A DNA stretch of 64,000 bases. Origin: Rhynchopus euleeides (taxonomy: Eukaryota; Euglenozoa; Diplonemea; Diplonemida; Diplonemidae). Positions within the stretch are counted from its first letter, which is position 1, and every line of letters begins with the position of its first letter. Shown here in pieces: positions 10,875 through 20,752 of this stretch. The position numbers and the translations under genes were made by a program. The stretch is taken from the NCBI GenBank assembly GCA_963210315.1, contig OY723300.1:1488001-1552000 (forward strand), given 5' to 3'. The notes under the pieces are model-generated. The model saw only the letters and a program-made list of their open reading frames with translations, searched no databases and was not told the DNA's origin.

Positions 10875-11533
10875 CAGGGCTAATCCTAACTTCATACCCA
10901 AACCCGGGGGTCAGGAATTCCCAGATTTCTCCCCTGTTTAGCGCGTTTTTTTTACCTCTGTTTGGCGCGTTTTTTTACCACTGGGAGCCCCATGCAGGAA
11001 CGGGTGAAATTTTTGGGCCTGTGTGGGAAAAAACATACTCGTGGAAACCGCTGTCGCGAATCGTTACACTGCGACCAGAAAAAGTCCGAAAAACTGGAGG
11101 TGCGGTCTCCCAGCGAGGGGTGAGGTCGAGACATATTTATGGGAGAATGGGTGGACCAGGTGTTTCTCGTGGGGGATGACGTCTTTATGATGAATCCTCT
11201 GGACCCCCACCCCTTTTCCTGTTTATTCCCAGCCAAACCCCCAAACCCGCTACACGGGTTAGCCAAACCAGGTTTTCTTGCAGGTGACATCCAGACGCTC
11301 ACTCTTACCCTCCCCGTCAAAACCTTTGCCTTGAGTGGTGCATCGACGGTGGCGTGACGAGAGCGAGAGCGGAACAGTCCAAAAACGCACATTTTCGTGC
11401 ATCCTTCTGGACACCGCGGGTGTGCCCCTCCAATGAAAACCACCCACAAACAGGTATCCCTGTTTAGCGCGTTTTTTTGACACCCAAAACTGGATTTTGG
11501 CCCCGACCCCCCCCGGATTTAGGATTAGCCCTG
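10875..11533. mobile_element. Non-autonomous hAT-type element
   Basis: A 659-bp element with terminal inverted repeat CAGGGCTAATCCTAA and a perfect 8-bp target duplication, ccgcacaa, at 10867-10874 and 11534-11541. CAGGG ends with an 8-bp duplication are the hAT signature. Subterminal repeats of ctgtttagcgcgttttttt occur on the left (about 10935) and right (about 11459). It has no transposase; the hAT-like gene at 44197-46965 is a possible source, by inference only. Confidence 0.5.
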
Positions 11534-11680
11534 CCGCACAACATAGGGTTTGCTTCATCAGCAGTGGGATCCCAATGGGGAGTCTTGTCGCATCGTAGCA
11601 CCCTCAAAAACGCAACTCCTCATCCTCATTCCCATCCCCCGCCCCCCCTCCCCGTTCCCTTGGTGCAGTGACTACAAAAA

Positions 11681-11740
11681 AGGACTAACATTGCAAGAAG
11701 TTGCTGGGAGACTTGCTTTTCCATTCACTCTCGACAATCA
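11681..11740 (+). repeat. Dispersed 60-nt repeat, copy 1
   Basis: The sequence resembles ctaacattgcaagaaggtgc followed by tgggagacttgcttttccat and tcactctcgacaatca. Related copies lie at 35818-35875, 40561-40610 and 48640-48702, each near C-runs. Function unknown. Confidence 0.5.
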
Positions 11741-11870
11741 AAAAAAAACCCCCCCTTCCCTCCCCAACCCGTCGCTAAAACAAGCAAACGTACAACCCCC
11801 CCGAACTAGCTTCTCTATATCAACCGATGTCTATCCCAAAGGGTGGGATTTGGAACGAAGGGTGTCGGGA

Positions 11871-12055
11871 TATATGGGGATGGGGGGAGGGGGTGCTTTC
11901 CGGACAGGTATCCTTGCACAACGTCGGTATCCATATTCCTCATCAACACATCGTCACCGTGATCAGACGCACAGTCTCCTTGGAGCCTGTCGCAAACAGC
12001 ATCCTTCCTTACCAGTCATGCTCTTACTTCTATCAATACTCCTTGATCCATACAG
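11871..12055 (+). repeat. Left inverted-repeat arm flanking the PIMT gene
   Basis: About 185 bp that recurs in inverted orientation at 13718-14025. Matching blocks include gtgctttccggacaggtatc / gatacctgtccggaaagcac, the 50-bp stretch around aggctccaaggagactgtgc, and tgatagaagtaagagcatg. The two arms enclose about 1.7 kb that contains the methyltransferase gene. Confidence 0.5.
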
Positions 12056-12450
12056 CAAGCATCTGTGCATCACCTGCTTCTGAAGGAAACAAGAACGAGC
12101 AGGACGGACAGCACTTGTCTTGCGCTCCAAGAAGCGCAAGGCTTGTGAGGAAATCTCGTGGGAAAGGGGAGGGCGCGCCTGATCGAGCTGTGCTGGTGTA
12201 TAACGCGAGAGGAAGATGGATCTGCTCTTTTCTTGTGAAACGATCATCTTTCCAGGGCAGATTCGCCTGCCTCCCGCATGTGCGCTACACATTTCTGCGC
12301 GGGGAACCGAGGACTCAGAGGGGGGAGGGAGAGAAAGGGAGGCGGCGCCCCACGTAAGGGCTCAGGGACGAATGCGCGGGGGAGAGCGTGTCTGATGCAC
12401 TCACACACGCACCTCAAAGCAACACAACCGTCTGCCCCCTCAGCCCAACC

Positions 12451-13368
12451 ATGCCTGAAGCCCCCCGTGCGGGTGGCGGGGGTGCGGACGACGTGCTGAA
12501 CGAGCGTCTCCGCAAGCAGACGCGGAACATGACAAGCGGCTCCGTCGAGTGGGGAGGGCGGCGAGTGACTGTCGCTATCTCCCAGAAGGAAGGCGACATG
12601 TGCACCGCGCGCGTCCTTGATCCCGCGCTGCCGCTCGACGAGCTGCCCACAGTGCGCATGCCGCTGCGCGACCTACGGCGCATGACATACGACAGGCACG
12701 CGACGGTCGACGAGCTGGTCGATGCGCTCCGTGACAACGGAACGCTGCAGTCGCCACGCGTTGCGGACGTGCTGCGCAGCGTTGACAGGCGGTGCTTTGC
12801 CGATGAGCACCCGTACAACGACGCGGCCATCGACATCGGGTGCGGGGTGTGCATCTCAGCCCCTCACATGCACGCCTACTGTCTCGAGTTCAGCTTGCCC
12901 GCGCTGCAGGGTGCCACCCGCGTACTGGACGTTGGCTCGGGCTCGGGCTACCTTGCAGCAGCGCTCGCCCACCTGGCACCCAACGCGCACGTGTACGGCA
13001 TCGACTTCCACGCGGAGCTGGCGCGCAAGGCAGCCGCGACGGTGCAGCGGCACCTTCCCAAGCAGGCGGCCCGCATCACGTTCGTCAGTGGCGACGGCGA
13101 GCAGGGCTACGCCCCGGGCGCCCCGTTCGATGTCATCACAGTCGGGTTTATGTGCCGAGGCGTGCCGCAGAAGCTAGTGGATCAGCTGAAGCCTGGCGGT
13201 CGGCTGATCGCCCCAGTCGGACAGGGCCGCAAGTCCAACTACGACGCGCGGCTGGACGTCGGGGACCTGATGGTGGTCGAAAAGGCAGCAGACGGCAGCG
13301 TGCACCCTCATTCGCTCTTTATCTGCTCGTACCTGCCGTCCCTTGCAGGCCAGGCAGCCAAGCTCTGA
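12451..13368 (+). CDS. PCMT1: Protein-L-isoaspartate O-methyltransferase
   Basis: A 305-aa single exon. It transfers a methyl group from S-adenosylmethionine to isoaspartyl residues of damaged proteins, starting their repair. Visible family motifs are ISAPHMHAYCLEF, SAM motif I VLDVGSGSGYLAAALAHL, the acidic post-I segment VYGIDF, FVSGDGEQGY, and LKPGGRLIAPVGQ. The catalytic methyltransferase covers about residues 85-300. The first ~75 residues (LNERLRKQTRNM to PTVRMPLRDLRRM) are an extra N-terminal region not usual in the core enzyme. MPEAPR at 12451 was chosen as the start; an in-frame ATG at 12388 would add 21 residues. Inverted repeat arms flank the gene on both sides, which is unusual for a housekeeping gene. 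Assignment is strong. Confidence 0.5.
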   Translation: MPEAPRAGGGGADDVLNERLRKQTRNMTSGSVEWGGRRVTVAISQKEGDMCTARVLDPALPLDELPTVRMPLRDLRRMTYDRHATVDELVDALRDNGTLQSPRVADVLRSVDRRCFADEHPYNDAAIDIGCGVCISAPHMHAYCLEFSLPALQGATRVLDVGSGSGYLAAALAHLAPNAHVYGIDFHAELARKAAATVQRHLPKQAARITFVSGDGEQGYAPGAPFDVITVGFMCRGVPQKLVDQLKPGGRLIAPVGQGRKSNYDARLDVGDLMVVEKAADGSVHPHSLFICSYLPSLAGQAAKL

Positions 13369-13717
13369 CTGTGGGCGCAGGGCCAGAGGGCTTGTGTGCA
13401 GTTGCTCGACGCCCACAGGCAGGAACGCGCTCGGCCACAGACGCAGGGCGACACTGCTGCCTGGATGTGCGCGTGGTGTCGGGTGGGGCGTGCGCGCGTC
13501 CGCCCCACCAGCGTCCTGACGGCAGTCTTTGATGCGAACGATTTGGACGCATTGCATCCATGTGGCCAAGCCCAACAGCTAGGTGAGGGGGCACTGCGTC
13601 GGTTTCATTCCATGTCGCAAGGTGGTGGGGGTCAGGGGCATTCAGCCAGCCAGACACACCTCGCCACACCCAGACAAACGCACACACACACACTGGTGTT
13701 GTGAGGTGGAACGGGTC

Positions 13718-14025
13718 AAGGATTGTTGATAGAAGTAAGAGCATGGCGAGCTCCGCATCACATATGCTTCCTGAACGGGTACGGAAGGATGCTGTTTGCG
13801 ACAGGCTCCAAGGAGACTGTGCGTCTGATATTGGTGAGGAATATGGATACTAATATGAGGGGTCTTCGCTACGGGGCGGTCAGTGCATTTTTTTGTGCAT
13901 TTCCAGTTGAATTGGCTGGAAAACTGACGAAAAAAATTGACGAATGATAACGACCAGCGAATACCCCCTGTGCAAGGATACCTGTCCGGAAAGCACCCCC
14001 TCCCCCCATCCCCATACATACTGGG
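13718..14025 (-). repeat. Right inverted-repeat arm flanking the PIMT gene, split by a MITE
   Basis: Reverse complement of 11871-12055. The arm is continuous from 13718 to about 13853 and resumes at about 13970. The gap is the MITE at 13858-13968, which therefore arrived after the arms formed. One internal segment (gcgagctccgcatcacatat) is absent from the left arm. Confidence 0.5.
13858..13968. mobile_element. TCTTCGCTAC-type MITE, copy A
   Basis: About 110 bp beginning ggggtcttcgctacggggcg and ending accagcgaatacccc. The interior (gtgcatttccagttgaattg) is shared with the copies at 37308-37416 (inverted) and 47146-47244. It sits inside the right arm of the PIMT inverted repeat. Non-coding. 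Confidence 0.5.
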
Positions 14026-14534
14026 GGGAGGGGGAGGGGGAGGAGAAGGGTGTCTGCAGAAGAGGGTGTGTTATGGAGGGTGGGGGGGGGGTCGCGGAGG
14101 TGGTCTGTGCCTTTATGGGTCGTTCACTCCCCCTGCCCCCCACCCCACCCTCCCACCCCCTAAGGGTGGCCGATGGTTCCCCCCCTAAAAGAAGGTGGGG
14201 TGCGGGGGGGTTGAGGTGCTGGCATTATTCAGCAGTGTGGCAGAGCAGCAAGGGCCCCCCCTCAGCAGCACTCTTCTGCTCGGAGGCGCGATGACGCATC
14301 GCGCAGCGAAATGACAGTGCCCCATCAAGGTGGGTGGGGGGGGCGTGCGTGGTGTGTTGGGTGGTGGTGGTGGCGGCGTCTCAGAAACGAATCCCGGTCC
14401 CTTCCCCCCCTCGACCATGCCCTCCGAAGAGTGTGCTGTGTTGGCTTCCCGGGCCCAAGTGTTGTGTCGCGGTCATCCCTGCTCCCCTGAAGCGCACACC
14501 GCGCACATCCGATACGCAGTTTACACACTACGTG

Positions 14535-15728
14535 ATGTCGCTGCAGCTGCTGGGTAGAGTGAATGTCGGAGATCTCGTGCTGCAGAATCGGATGGCGCTG
14601 GCACCTCTGACGCGCGGGCGTGCGACGGAGGAGCATGTACCGACGGAGGTGATGGTGGAGTACTACAGGCAGCGCGGGTCGGCAGGGCTGGTCATCACAG
14701 AGGCGGCAGGGATCTCGCGCCAGGGGGCGGGGTGGTACTGCGCACCCGGGATCTGGAACCAGGAGCAGGTGACTGGCTGGAAGAAGGTCACAGAGGCGGT
14801 GCACGCACGCAAGGGTGTGGTCGCAATGCAGCTGTGGCACATGGGGCGGCAGGCACACTCAGACGTGACGGGGGAAGCAACGGTAGCGCCGTCTGCGATT
14901 GCAATCGAGGGGGAGGTGACGGCGCGGCGTGGGGAGAAGAAGCCGCACGAGACACCGAAGGAGTTGACGGTTGACGAGATCAAGAAGGTGCAGCAGGACT
15001 ACAAGAATGCGGCGGCGAACGCGAAGCTGGCTGGGTGCGACATGGTGGAGCTGCACGCGGCGAACGGATACCTGCTGGACCTGTTCCTGCAGTCGTCGAC
15101 GAACAAGCGGACGGATGCGTACGGCGGGTCGGTGGAGAACCGGCTGCGCATGCTGTCGGAGGTGCTGGCGGCGGTCGAGGAGGTGTACCCTGCCAGCCGC
15201 ATCGGGGTGCGTCTCTCCCCGAACGGGGCGTTCGGGTCGATGGGGAGTGCTGACAACACCGAAGTCTTCTCGGCTGCTGTGCAGCTGCTGGGTGACCGGC
15301 AAGTGGGGTACGTGCACCTGATGGACGGGCTGAGCTTCGGGTTCCACGAGCTGACAGAGCCGTTCACGCTGAAGCGCGCACGTGACATCCTGGGTACCAC
15401 TATGGGCGCCGGCGGGGTGACGAAGCTGATGGGGAACGTGGGGTACACACGCGAGACGGCGGAGGAGCGGGTGCAGGCGGGCGAGGCAGACATGATCGCC
15501 TTCGGGCGTCCCTACATCAGCAACCCGGACCTGCCGGAGCGGTTCGCGAAGGGGGCGCCGCTGAACCCTGACGCAGAGCAAGCTGACTGGTGGGGCATCG
15601 GCAAGGGTGCCAGTGGGTACACCGACTTCCCGACAATGGAACAGGCTGATGCCGCAAACAGCTACCCCCAGAAGATACCGCTGAAGCCCACAAAGACAGG
15701 CCTCCGCCGCTTCCTCTGCTTCGGCTGA
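14535..15728 (+). CDS. Old Yellow Enzyme-type NADH:flavin oxidoreductase
   Basis: A 397-aa single exon. It is a soluble FMN-dependent ene-reductase of the OYE/NemA family, using NAD(P)H to reduce electrophilic alkenes. An (alpha/beta)8 barrel is supported by family segments: VLQNRMALAPLTRGRA at the N-terminus, VEYYRQRGSAGLVITEA, QLWHMGRQAH, the substrate-binding pair His/Asn in ELHAANGYLLDLFLQ, then SSTNKRTDAYGGSVENR, and the phosphate-binding end DMIAFGRPYISNPDLPERF. Start MSLQLLGRV is the usual N-terminus; the frame is open upstream to 14334 but that part is unlike the family. The physiological substrate is unknown; in algae such enzymes include oxylipin and xenobiotic reductases. Assignment is strong. 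Confidence 0.5.
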   Translation: MSLQLLGRVNVGDLVLQNRMALAPLTRGRATEEHVPTEVMVEYYRQRGSAGLVITEAAGISRQGAGWYCAPGIWNQEQVTGWKKVTEAVHARKGVVAMQLWHMGRQAHSDVTGEATVAPSAIAIEGEVTARRGEKKPHETPKELTVDEIKKVQQDYKNAAANAKLAGCDMVELHAANGYLLDLFLQSSTNKRTDAYGGSVENRLRMLSEVLAAVEEVYPASRIGVRLSPNGAFGSMGSADNTEVFSAAVQLLGDRQVGYVHLMDGLSFGFHELTEPFTLKRARDILGTTMGAGGVTKLMGNVGYTRETAEERVQAGEADMIAFGRPYISNPDLPERFAKGAPLNPDAEQADWWGIGKGASGYTDFPTMEQADAANSYPQKIPLKPTKTGLRRFLCFG

Positions 15729-16020
15729 CCGACCTGCTGAGGTGCGGCCCCTCTTCCTCGCTGCTGCCGTCTCCAAATGTGCCTCTCCCCTTCACAACCA
15801 TGGCCACATCCGATTCGAGTCCTGCCAATGGGAACACAGACAATATCAAGCGGCAAGCGGCAAAGAGCCTTGCAGGCGTGCAGACCTCCCAGATCCTTGG
15901 TGCAGGTGTCAGCATGTCACGTGAAGGTTCAAACACTGTTGTCATATCTGAATGCCTGCGGGTCTTCGCTCTTTGCGAGGCACAGTCCACCTTATCTCAC
16001 TATTCTGCAATCTTCTAATA

Positions 16021-17159
16021 CCGTATACGTAAATATTATGGAACGTAAATATTATGGAACGGGCCCATTTTTGGCCGGTCCGTTCCATAATATTTACGTT
16101 CCAAAATATTTACAGGGCCAGTTGGGGACTCGGTGGTGAGGACGGCTTGCGTCAGGAATCGCGCGAAAAGTGCACGAGTAGGTCCCGTCAGGGACTCTGT
16201 ACGCCGTCCGATCACCTGGTCCAAGTCCCCGAGTCGCAGAAAGCCCTGTAAATATTATGGAACGAAAAAAATCTGGAACGCCAACCCACCAGCGTTCCAT
16301 AATATTTACGTTCCATAATACCGTAAACGGAAATATTGTGGACCGTAATAAAGGTGAACCGTACTATAGGTGGACCGTAAAAAAGATGGAACAAATGGGA
16401 TTTTTCCGGAACTTGGAACATTTTTACGGTCCACCTATTTTACGGTTGGGATAGTGGACTTGGCGGTTTTTTTTACGAATTCCTTCGACGAAGTCGCGAA
16501 GGAACCAAGGAAATCGCACGACTGAAGCTGCAGGATTAACACCGCAGGGCCTCAACACAGAGTGTGCGCTCACCATCGTCCGGGAACTGTTCTCCCACAG
16601 TTACTGCAGGGTGTACTACACTAAAGGAGTACGATTTCCCTGAATTTTCCGGGCACTGATTCACGAATTTACATCTGGAGGGAGCCCGGTGGTCTCAGCT
16701 TCTGTCTGCGCGCCCTGCCGTACTGTGGCTGCTTTTGTGGGCTCGTGCAGCAGGTTCTACTTTTACTTCTACCGGAACGCTCCTTGCATGGTACTACACT
16801 TCTCGAGGTGTGGTGGTGGGTGAGTCTCGAGGTGAGTGGTGGTGATCGTGCCCTTTCCACACGCAGGGAGGACTTGCTTCTCTTGCTGGTGTTGGTTGCG
16901 GTGGTGGAGGGAGGGTCCAAAGCTGGGAGGTCGGGAGGCCTACGTGCGGGAGTCTGCGGCGTGGAGGCCGCAGTCCGCGCCCCGCAACCCACCAGCCCGC
17001 GGGCGAAAATCGCATTGTCTTTTCCATATTCAGTCCCAATAAATGGTGGACCGTAAAAAAGATGGAACGTTTGGCCTTTTTTTGGGAACTTGGAACATTT
17101 TTACGGTCCACCCTTTTTCCGTTTACGGTATTTACGTTCCAAAATATTTACGTATACGG
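16021..17159. mobile_element. TA-target element with a younger element nested inside
   Basis: Ends ccgtatacg / cgtatacgg are flanked by TA on both sides, as in Tc1/mariner-type insertion. Its own sequence is repeats of taaatattatggaacg and the reverse, and an internal palindromic block 16103-16260 (tttacagggc ... gccctgtaaa). Removing 16321-17128 plus one TA restores an uninterrupted repeat unit (ttccataatatttacgttcc), so the inner element inserted later. No transposase is encoded. Confidence 0.5.
16321..17128. mobile_element. 808-bp TA-target element, copy 1 (nested)
   Basis: Terminal inverted repeats ccgtaaacgg / ccgtttacgg with TA on each side. Each end carries a large hairpin (ggtggaccgtaaaaaagatg ... 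tttttacggtccacc). It is the same length as the copy at 18972-19779 with only about three differences seen by eye. It holds no convincing transposase frame, so it is probably mobilised in trans. A segment (16489-16638) is related to 51249-51376. Confidence 0.5.
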
Positions 17160-17800
17160 TATTCTGCACAGCGAAGGCCCCCCAGGGTGTTATATTCTCT
17201 ATTTCCGCACACTTCAATGTGGGTGGAATGTTTCTCCGTCGTCATCGCGCTTTGTTCGTGCCCTTGTGCTCCTCACTCACAGCACCATCATCAGGAGTGT
17301 GAGTGTGGAAGCGTCAACACAAAAATCACCCATAGTACAAAGTGCAGATCAAAACGCAGAGACACTTTTTGCACCGGCACCTGTTGCCCACCTGCCGAGT
17401 AGATCAGCATACACAGACACGCGGAAGCAGCAGTGCGCTTCCAGCATTGAGCTACTACATAATCATGATGCAGGTGGGGAGTCTTTTTCTCTTCTTGTTC
17501 TTAGATCCCACAACTCTAGCCCCTTTCTATCTCTGGACGGTTTAGCGTCCGTAGTCCCGAAGGGCGTGTCGGCGCCGAGTGTCTTGAAATTATGTGTGGT
17601 GTGTGTGTGCAGTTGCTGTTGCCGAAAGGCCTTGGCGGTTGCATGTTTGAGTGCGGCACGCCCTGCAGCGAAACCCACCCCCTCGCCCTCTGGATTGTCG
17701 CAGCGGCTTGAGTGTCGCCAGGAGGGGTGGCGGTGCCGCCCTCAACACCATGCCACATGCCTTGCAGAACCCGCCGCCTCCTCCTCCTCCCACACTCAAG

Positions 17801-18316
17801 ATGATGAAGGCGGTGTGCCTGTTTGCCGTGGTTGCGGCTGCGCTCGGCCACGGGCTGGAGGTGACCCGCACGGTGAAGGAGATTATGGCTGGCGGGAGCG
17901 CACAGGTGTTCGCGTCCCCCGGGTGCAAGAAGACCGACCAGTACGGGTCGAACGACTGCGACTTCGCGTGGGGCCAGAAGCTGACGGTGAACGTGAACGC
18001 GACGCTCCCCGAGGCGGTGGACACGGGGGCGAAGCTGGACGTGGACCTGAAGCTGGACGGGATGATCCCGTTCAAGTTCACGTGCCCCGCGTGCGGCGGG
18101 CAGTGCAGCTTCGAGGTCCCGATTGTGAAGAAGAAGGTGGAGTTCGACCTGCCCGCCTGCCCGCTGCTGCCTGCCGGCCCGTACAGCAACGTGACGACGG
18201 TGGAGCTGCCGTCGAAGAACCCGTCCCCCGTGTCGGTGTCCTTCAAGGGGACGGCGACGGTGAAGGACGCTGCCGGCAAGACCATCGTGGAGGTGGAGGT
18301 GCAGGGTAAGCTGTAG
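17801..18316 (+). CDS. Secreted ML-domain (NPC2/MD-2-like) lipid-binding protein
   Basis: 171 aa. The start MMKAVCLFAVVAAALGHG is a clear signal peptide, so the protein is secreted or lysosomal/vacuolar. The remainder is one ML (MD-2-related lipid-recognition) domain, a two-sheet beta fold that binds sterols or other lipids. Cys residues occur in the NPC2 spacing: SPGC, NDCDF, the pair/third in CPACGGQC, and LPACPLL. Regular beta strands (KLTVNVNATL, KLDVDLKLDG, VSVSFKGTATV) and the final strand EVEVQGKL fit. The frame is open upstream to 17651, but the upstream part is Pro-rich and lies before the signal peptide. A transposon begins about 100 bp downstream. Ligand unknown; family moderately sure. 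Confidence 0.5.
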   Translation: MMKAVCLFAVVAAALGHGLEVTRTVKEIMAGGSAQVFASPGCKKTDQYGSNDCDFAWGQKLTVNVNATLPEAVDTGAKLDVDLKLDGMIPFKFTCPACGGQCSFEVPIVKKKVEFDLPACPLLPAGPYSNVTTVELPSKNPSPVSVSFKGTATVKDAAGKTIVEVEVQGKL

Positions 18317-18414
18317 GTGCAGCCCCTACTTCACCCCACGTCTGAGAATTGCGACACGTCACGTTTTGTGTCCCCCCCACCCACCCACCCCCCCCCCCCC
18401 CACCCCCACCCCCT

Positions 18415-19916
18415 CACGGTGGGATCTTGTAAATTTTACATGTATAACTACAAGTATAATACATGTATTTTACATGTATAATACTTGCATGTCAACTATT
18501 ATGCATGTATAATACATGTATATGCCTGAAATATACATGTAAAATACATGTATATCAAGTAAAAATACATGTATAATACTTGCATGTCAACTATTATACA
18601 TGTATTTTTACTTGATATACATGTATTTTACATGTATATTTCAGGCATTTACATGTATTTTACATGTATAATACTTGTCATGCAAGTATTATACATGTAT
18701 AATACTTGCATGACAAGTAAAATACTTGCATGCAAGTAAAATACATGTATTTTACTTGCATGCAAGTATTTTACTTGTCATGCAAGTATTATACATGTAT
18801 TTTACTTGTCATGCAAGTATTTTACATGTATAATACTTGCATGACAAGTATTATACATGTAAAATACATGTAAATGCCTGAAATATACATGTAAAATACA
18901 TCTATATCAAGTAAAAATACAAGTATAATAGTTGACATGCAAGTATTATACTTGTATTTTTACTTGATATACCGTAAACGGAAATATTGTGGACCGTAAT
19001 AAAGGTGAACCGTACTATAGGTGGACCGTAAAAAAGATGGAACAAATGGGATTTTTCCGGAACTTGGAACATTTTTACGGTCCATCTATTTTACGGTTGG
19101 GATAGTGGACTTGGCGGTTTTTTTTACGAATTCCTTCGACGAAGTCGCGAAGGAACCAAGGAAATCGCACGACTGAAGCTGCAGGATTAACACCACAGGG
19201 CCTCAACACAGAGTGTGCGATCACCATCGTCCGGGAACTGTTCTCCCACAGTTACTGCAGGGTGTACTACACTAAAGGAGTACGATTTCCCTGAATTTTC
19301 CGGGCACTGATTCACGAATTTACATCTGGAGGGAGCCCGGTGGTCTCAGCTTCTGTCTGCGCGCCCTGCCGTACTGTGGCTGCTTTTGTGGGCTCGTGCA
19401 GCAGGTTCTACTTTTACTTCTACCGGAACGCTCCTTGCATGGTACTACACTTCTCGAGGTGTGGTGGTGGGTGAGTCTCGAGGTGAGTGGTGGTGATCGT
19501 GCCCTTTCCACACGCAGGGAGGACTTGCTTCTCTTGCTGGTGTTGGTTGCGGTGGTGGAGGGAGGGTCCAAAGCTGGGAGGTCGGGAGGCCTACGTGCGG
19601 GAGTCTGCGGCGTGGAGGCCGCAGTCCGCGCCCCGCAACCCACCAGCCCGCGGGCGAAAATCGCATTGTCTTTTCCATATTCAGTCCCAATAAATGGTGG
19701 ACCGTAAAAAAGATGGAACGTTTGGCCTTTTTTTGGGAACTTGGAACATTTTTACGGTCCACCCTTTTTCCGTTTACGGTACATGTATTTTACATGTATA
19801 TTTCAGGCATATACATGTATTATACATGTATAATAGTTGACATGCAAGTATTATACATGTATAATACATGTATATACTTGTAGTTATACATGTAAAATTT
19901 ACAAGATCCCACCGTG
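18415..19916. mobile_element. CACGG-ended element built of acatgtat/acttgcatg palindromes
   Basis: Long terminal inverted repeats (cacggtgggatcttgtaaat at the left, its complement at the right, extending over 40 bp) with CT on both sides as the likely 2-bp duplication. The body (18432-18970) is almost entirely overlapping palindromes of tacatgta and cttgcatgcaag. It is interrupted by the nested element 18972-19779, and without it is about 690 bp. Non-coding. Confidence 0.5.
18972..19779. mobile_element. 808-bp TA-target element, copy 2 (nested)
   Basis: Same ends and length as 16321-17128. The TA duplication splits the host repeat tacttgatatacatgtatt, of which an intact copy exists near 18607-18630, so the empty site is visible in the same window. 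Differences from copy 1 include a for g in accacagggcc, a for c in gtgcgatcacc and t for c in gtccatctatt. Confidence 0.5.
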
Positions 19917-20150
19917 CTGTCTTGCTTTAAACACAACGCAAAAAAAATTTGCGCGGCGGGAGGGGGGTCGCAGCAAGTCGTGCATGCCGGCCTTCAAAAG
20001 ACAGTGCCAGCCTGGCAGCTCCTCGCCGAGCTGCTGCGCCACACACCATCTCCAACAAAACTTCAAAATATACCACACCGAAGCCAGCGCCACCTGCTGC
20101 CCCCTCCCTCACACCGCGACCCTCACCACCCCACACCCCCCCCCCCCTAG
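19917..20150. other. Intergenic, no gene seen
   Basis: Short A-rich then C-rich spacer between two mobile elements. No recognisable gene. Confidence 0.5.
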
Positions 20151-20743
20151 GGCAGTGCTCGCCGAATACGGGCATACGTATGCGTATTCATACGTATGCA
20201 CGTATGCAGATTTCGGAAAAACGCCTGCATACGTCTGTTAATACTTTTGCACTGTACGCTGCCAGGCAGGGCTTCCCCCACACATGCCACTCTTTGGTGC
20301 CTGCCCACTGTGCCTCCTGCTGTTCTGGCACGAACAACGTCGCTACTGTGCCCAAAAATGCCCAGAAACACATTTTTGGGACATATGCGCACCCAGAGAG
20401 CCAGATTTGGCCGTTGGGGGAAAATCAGATTTTGGGTCCATCCGGGCCCAGGTACATGTACCAAGTACCTTGGTACACGAGCCAAATGGGCCGTGGGGCC
20501 CGGCCCATACTTATGGGCTTTCCCCGACCCAAGGTACCAGGGGCCGAAACAAGGTACGTGGGCCCACTGCGCACTGAGAACCTAGCCCACAGGACAACAG
20601 GACGCGCACAGGCACCGGGCCCACTCTCCTCCACCTGTGACCTGCCAGCCGTATGCGTATTCGAGCCGTATGCGTATTCATACGTATGCACGTATGCAGA
20701 TTTTGGGTTTTTCGAAGAATACGCGTATTCTGCAAGCACTGCC
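20151..20743. mobile_element. Inverted-repeat element with ggcagtgct ends
   Basis: About 590 bp with ends ggcagtgctcgccgaatacg and cgtattctgcaagcactgcc. Subterminal repeats of atacgtatgcgtattc lie at both ends (20170-20210, 20650-20700). No clear target duplication: the right flank was altered by the foldback element inserted a few bases away. No coding capacity recognised. Confidence 0.5.
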
Positions 20744-20752
20744 GGGGGGGTA

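Noticed and set aside
14334-14534. N-terminal extension of the OYE protein
   Set aside because: In-frame but G-rich and unlike the family; MSLQLLGRV at 14535 is the usual start.
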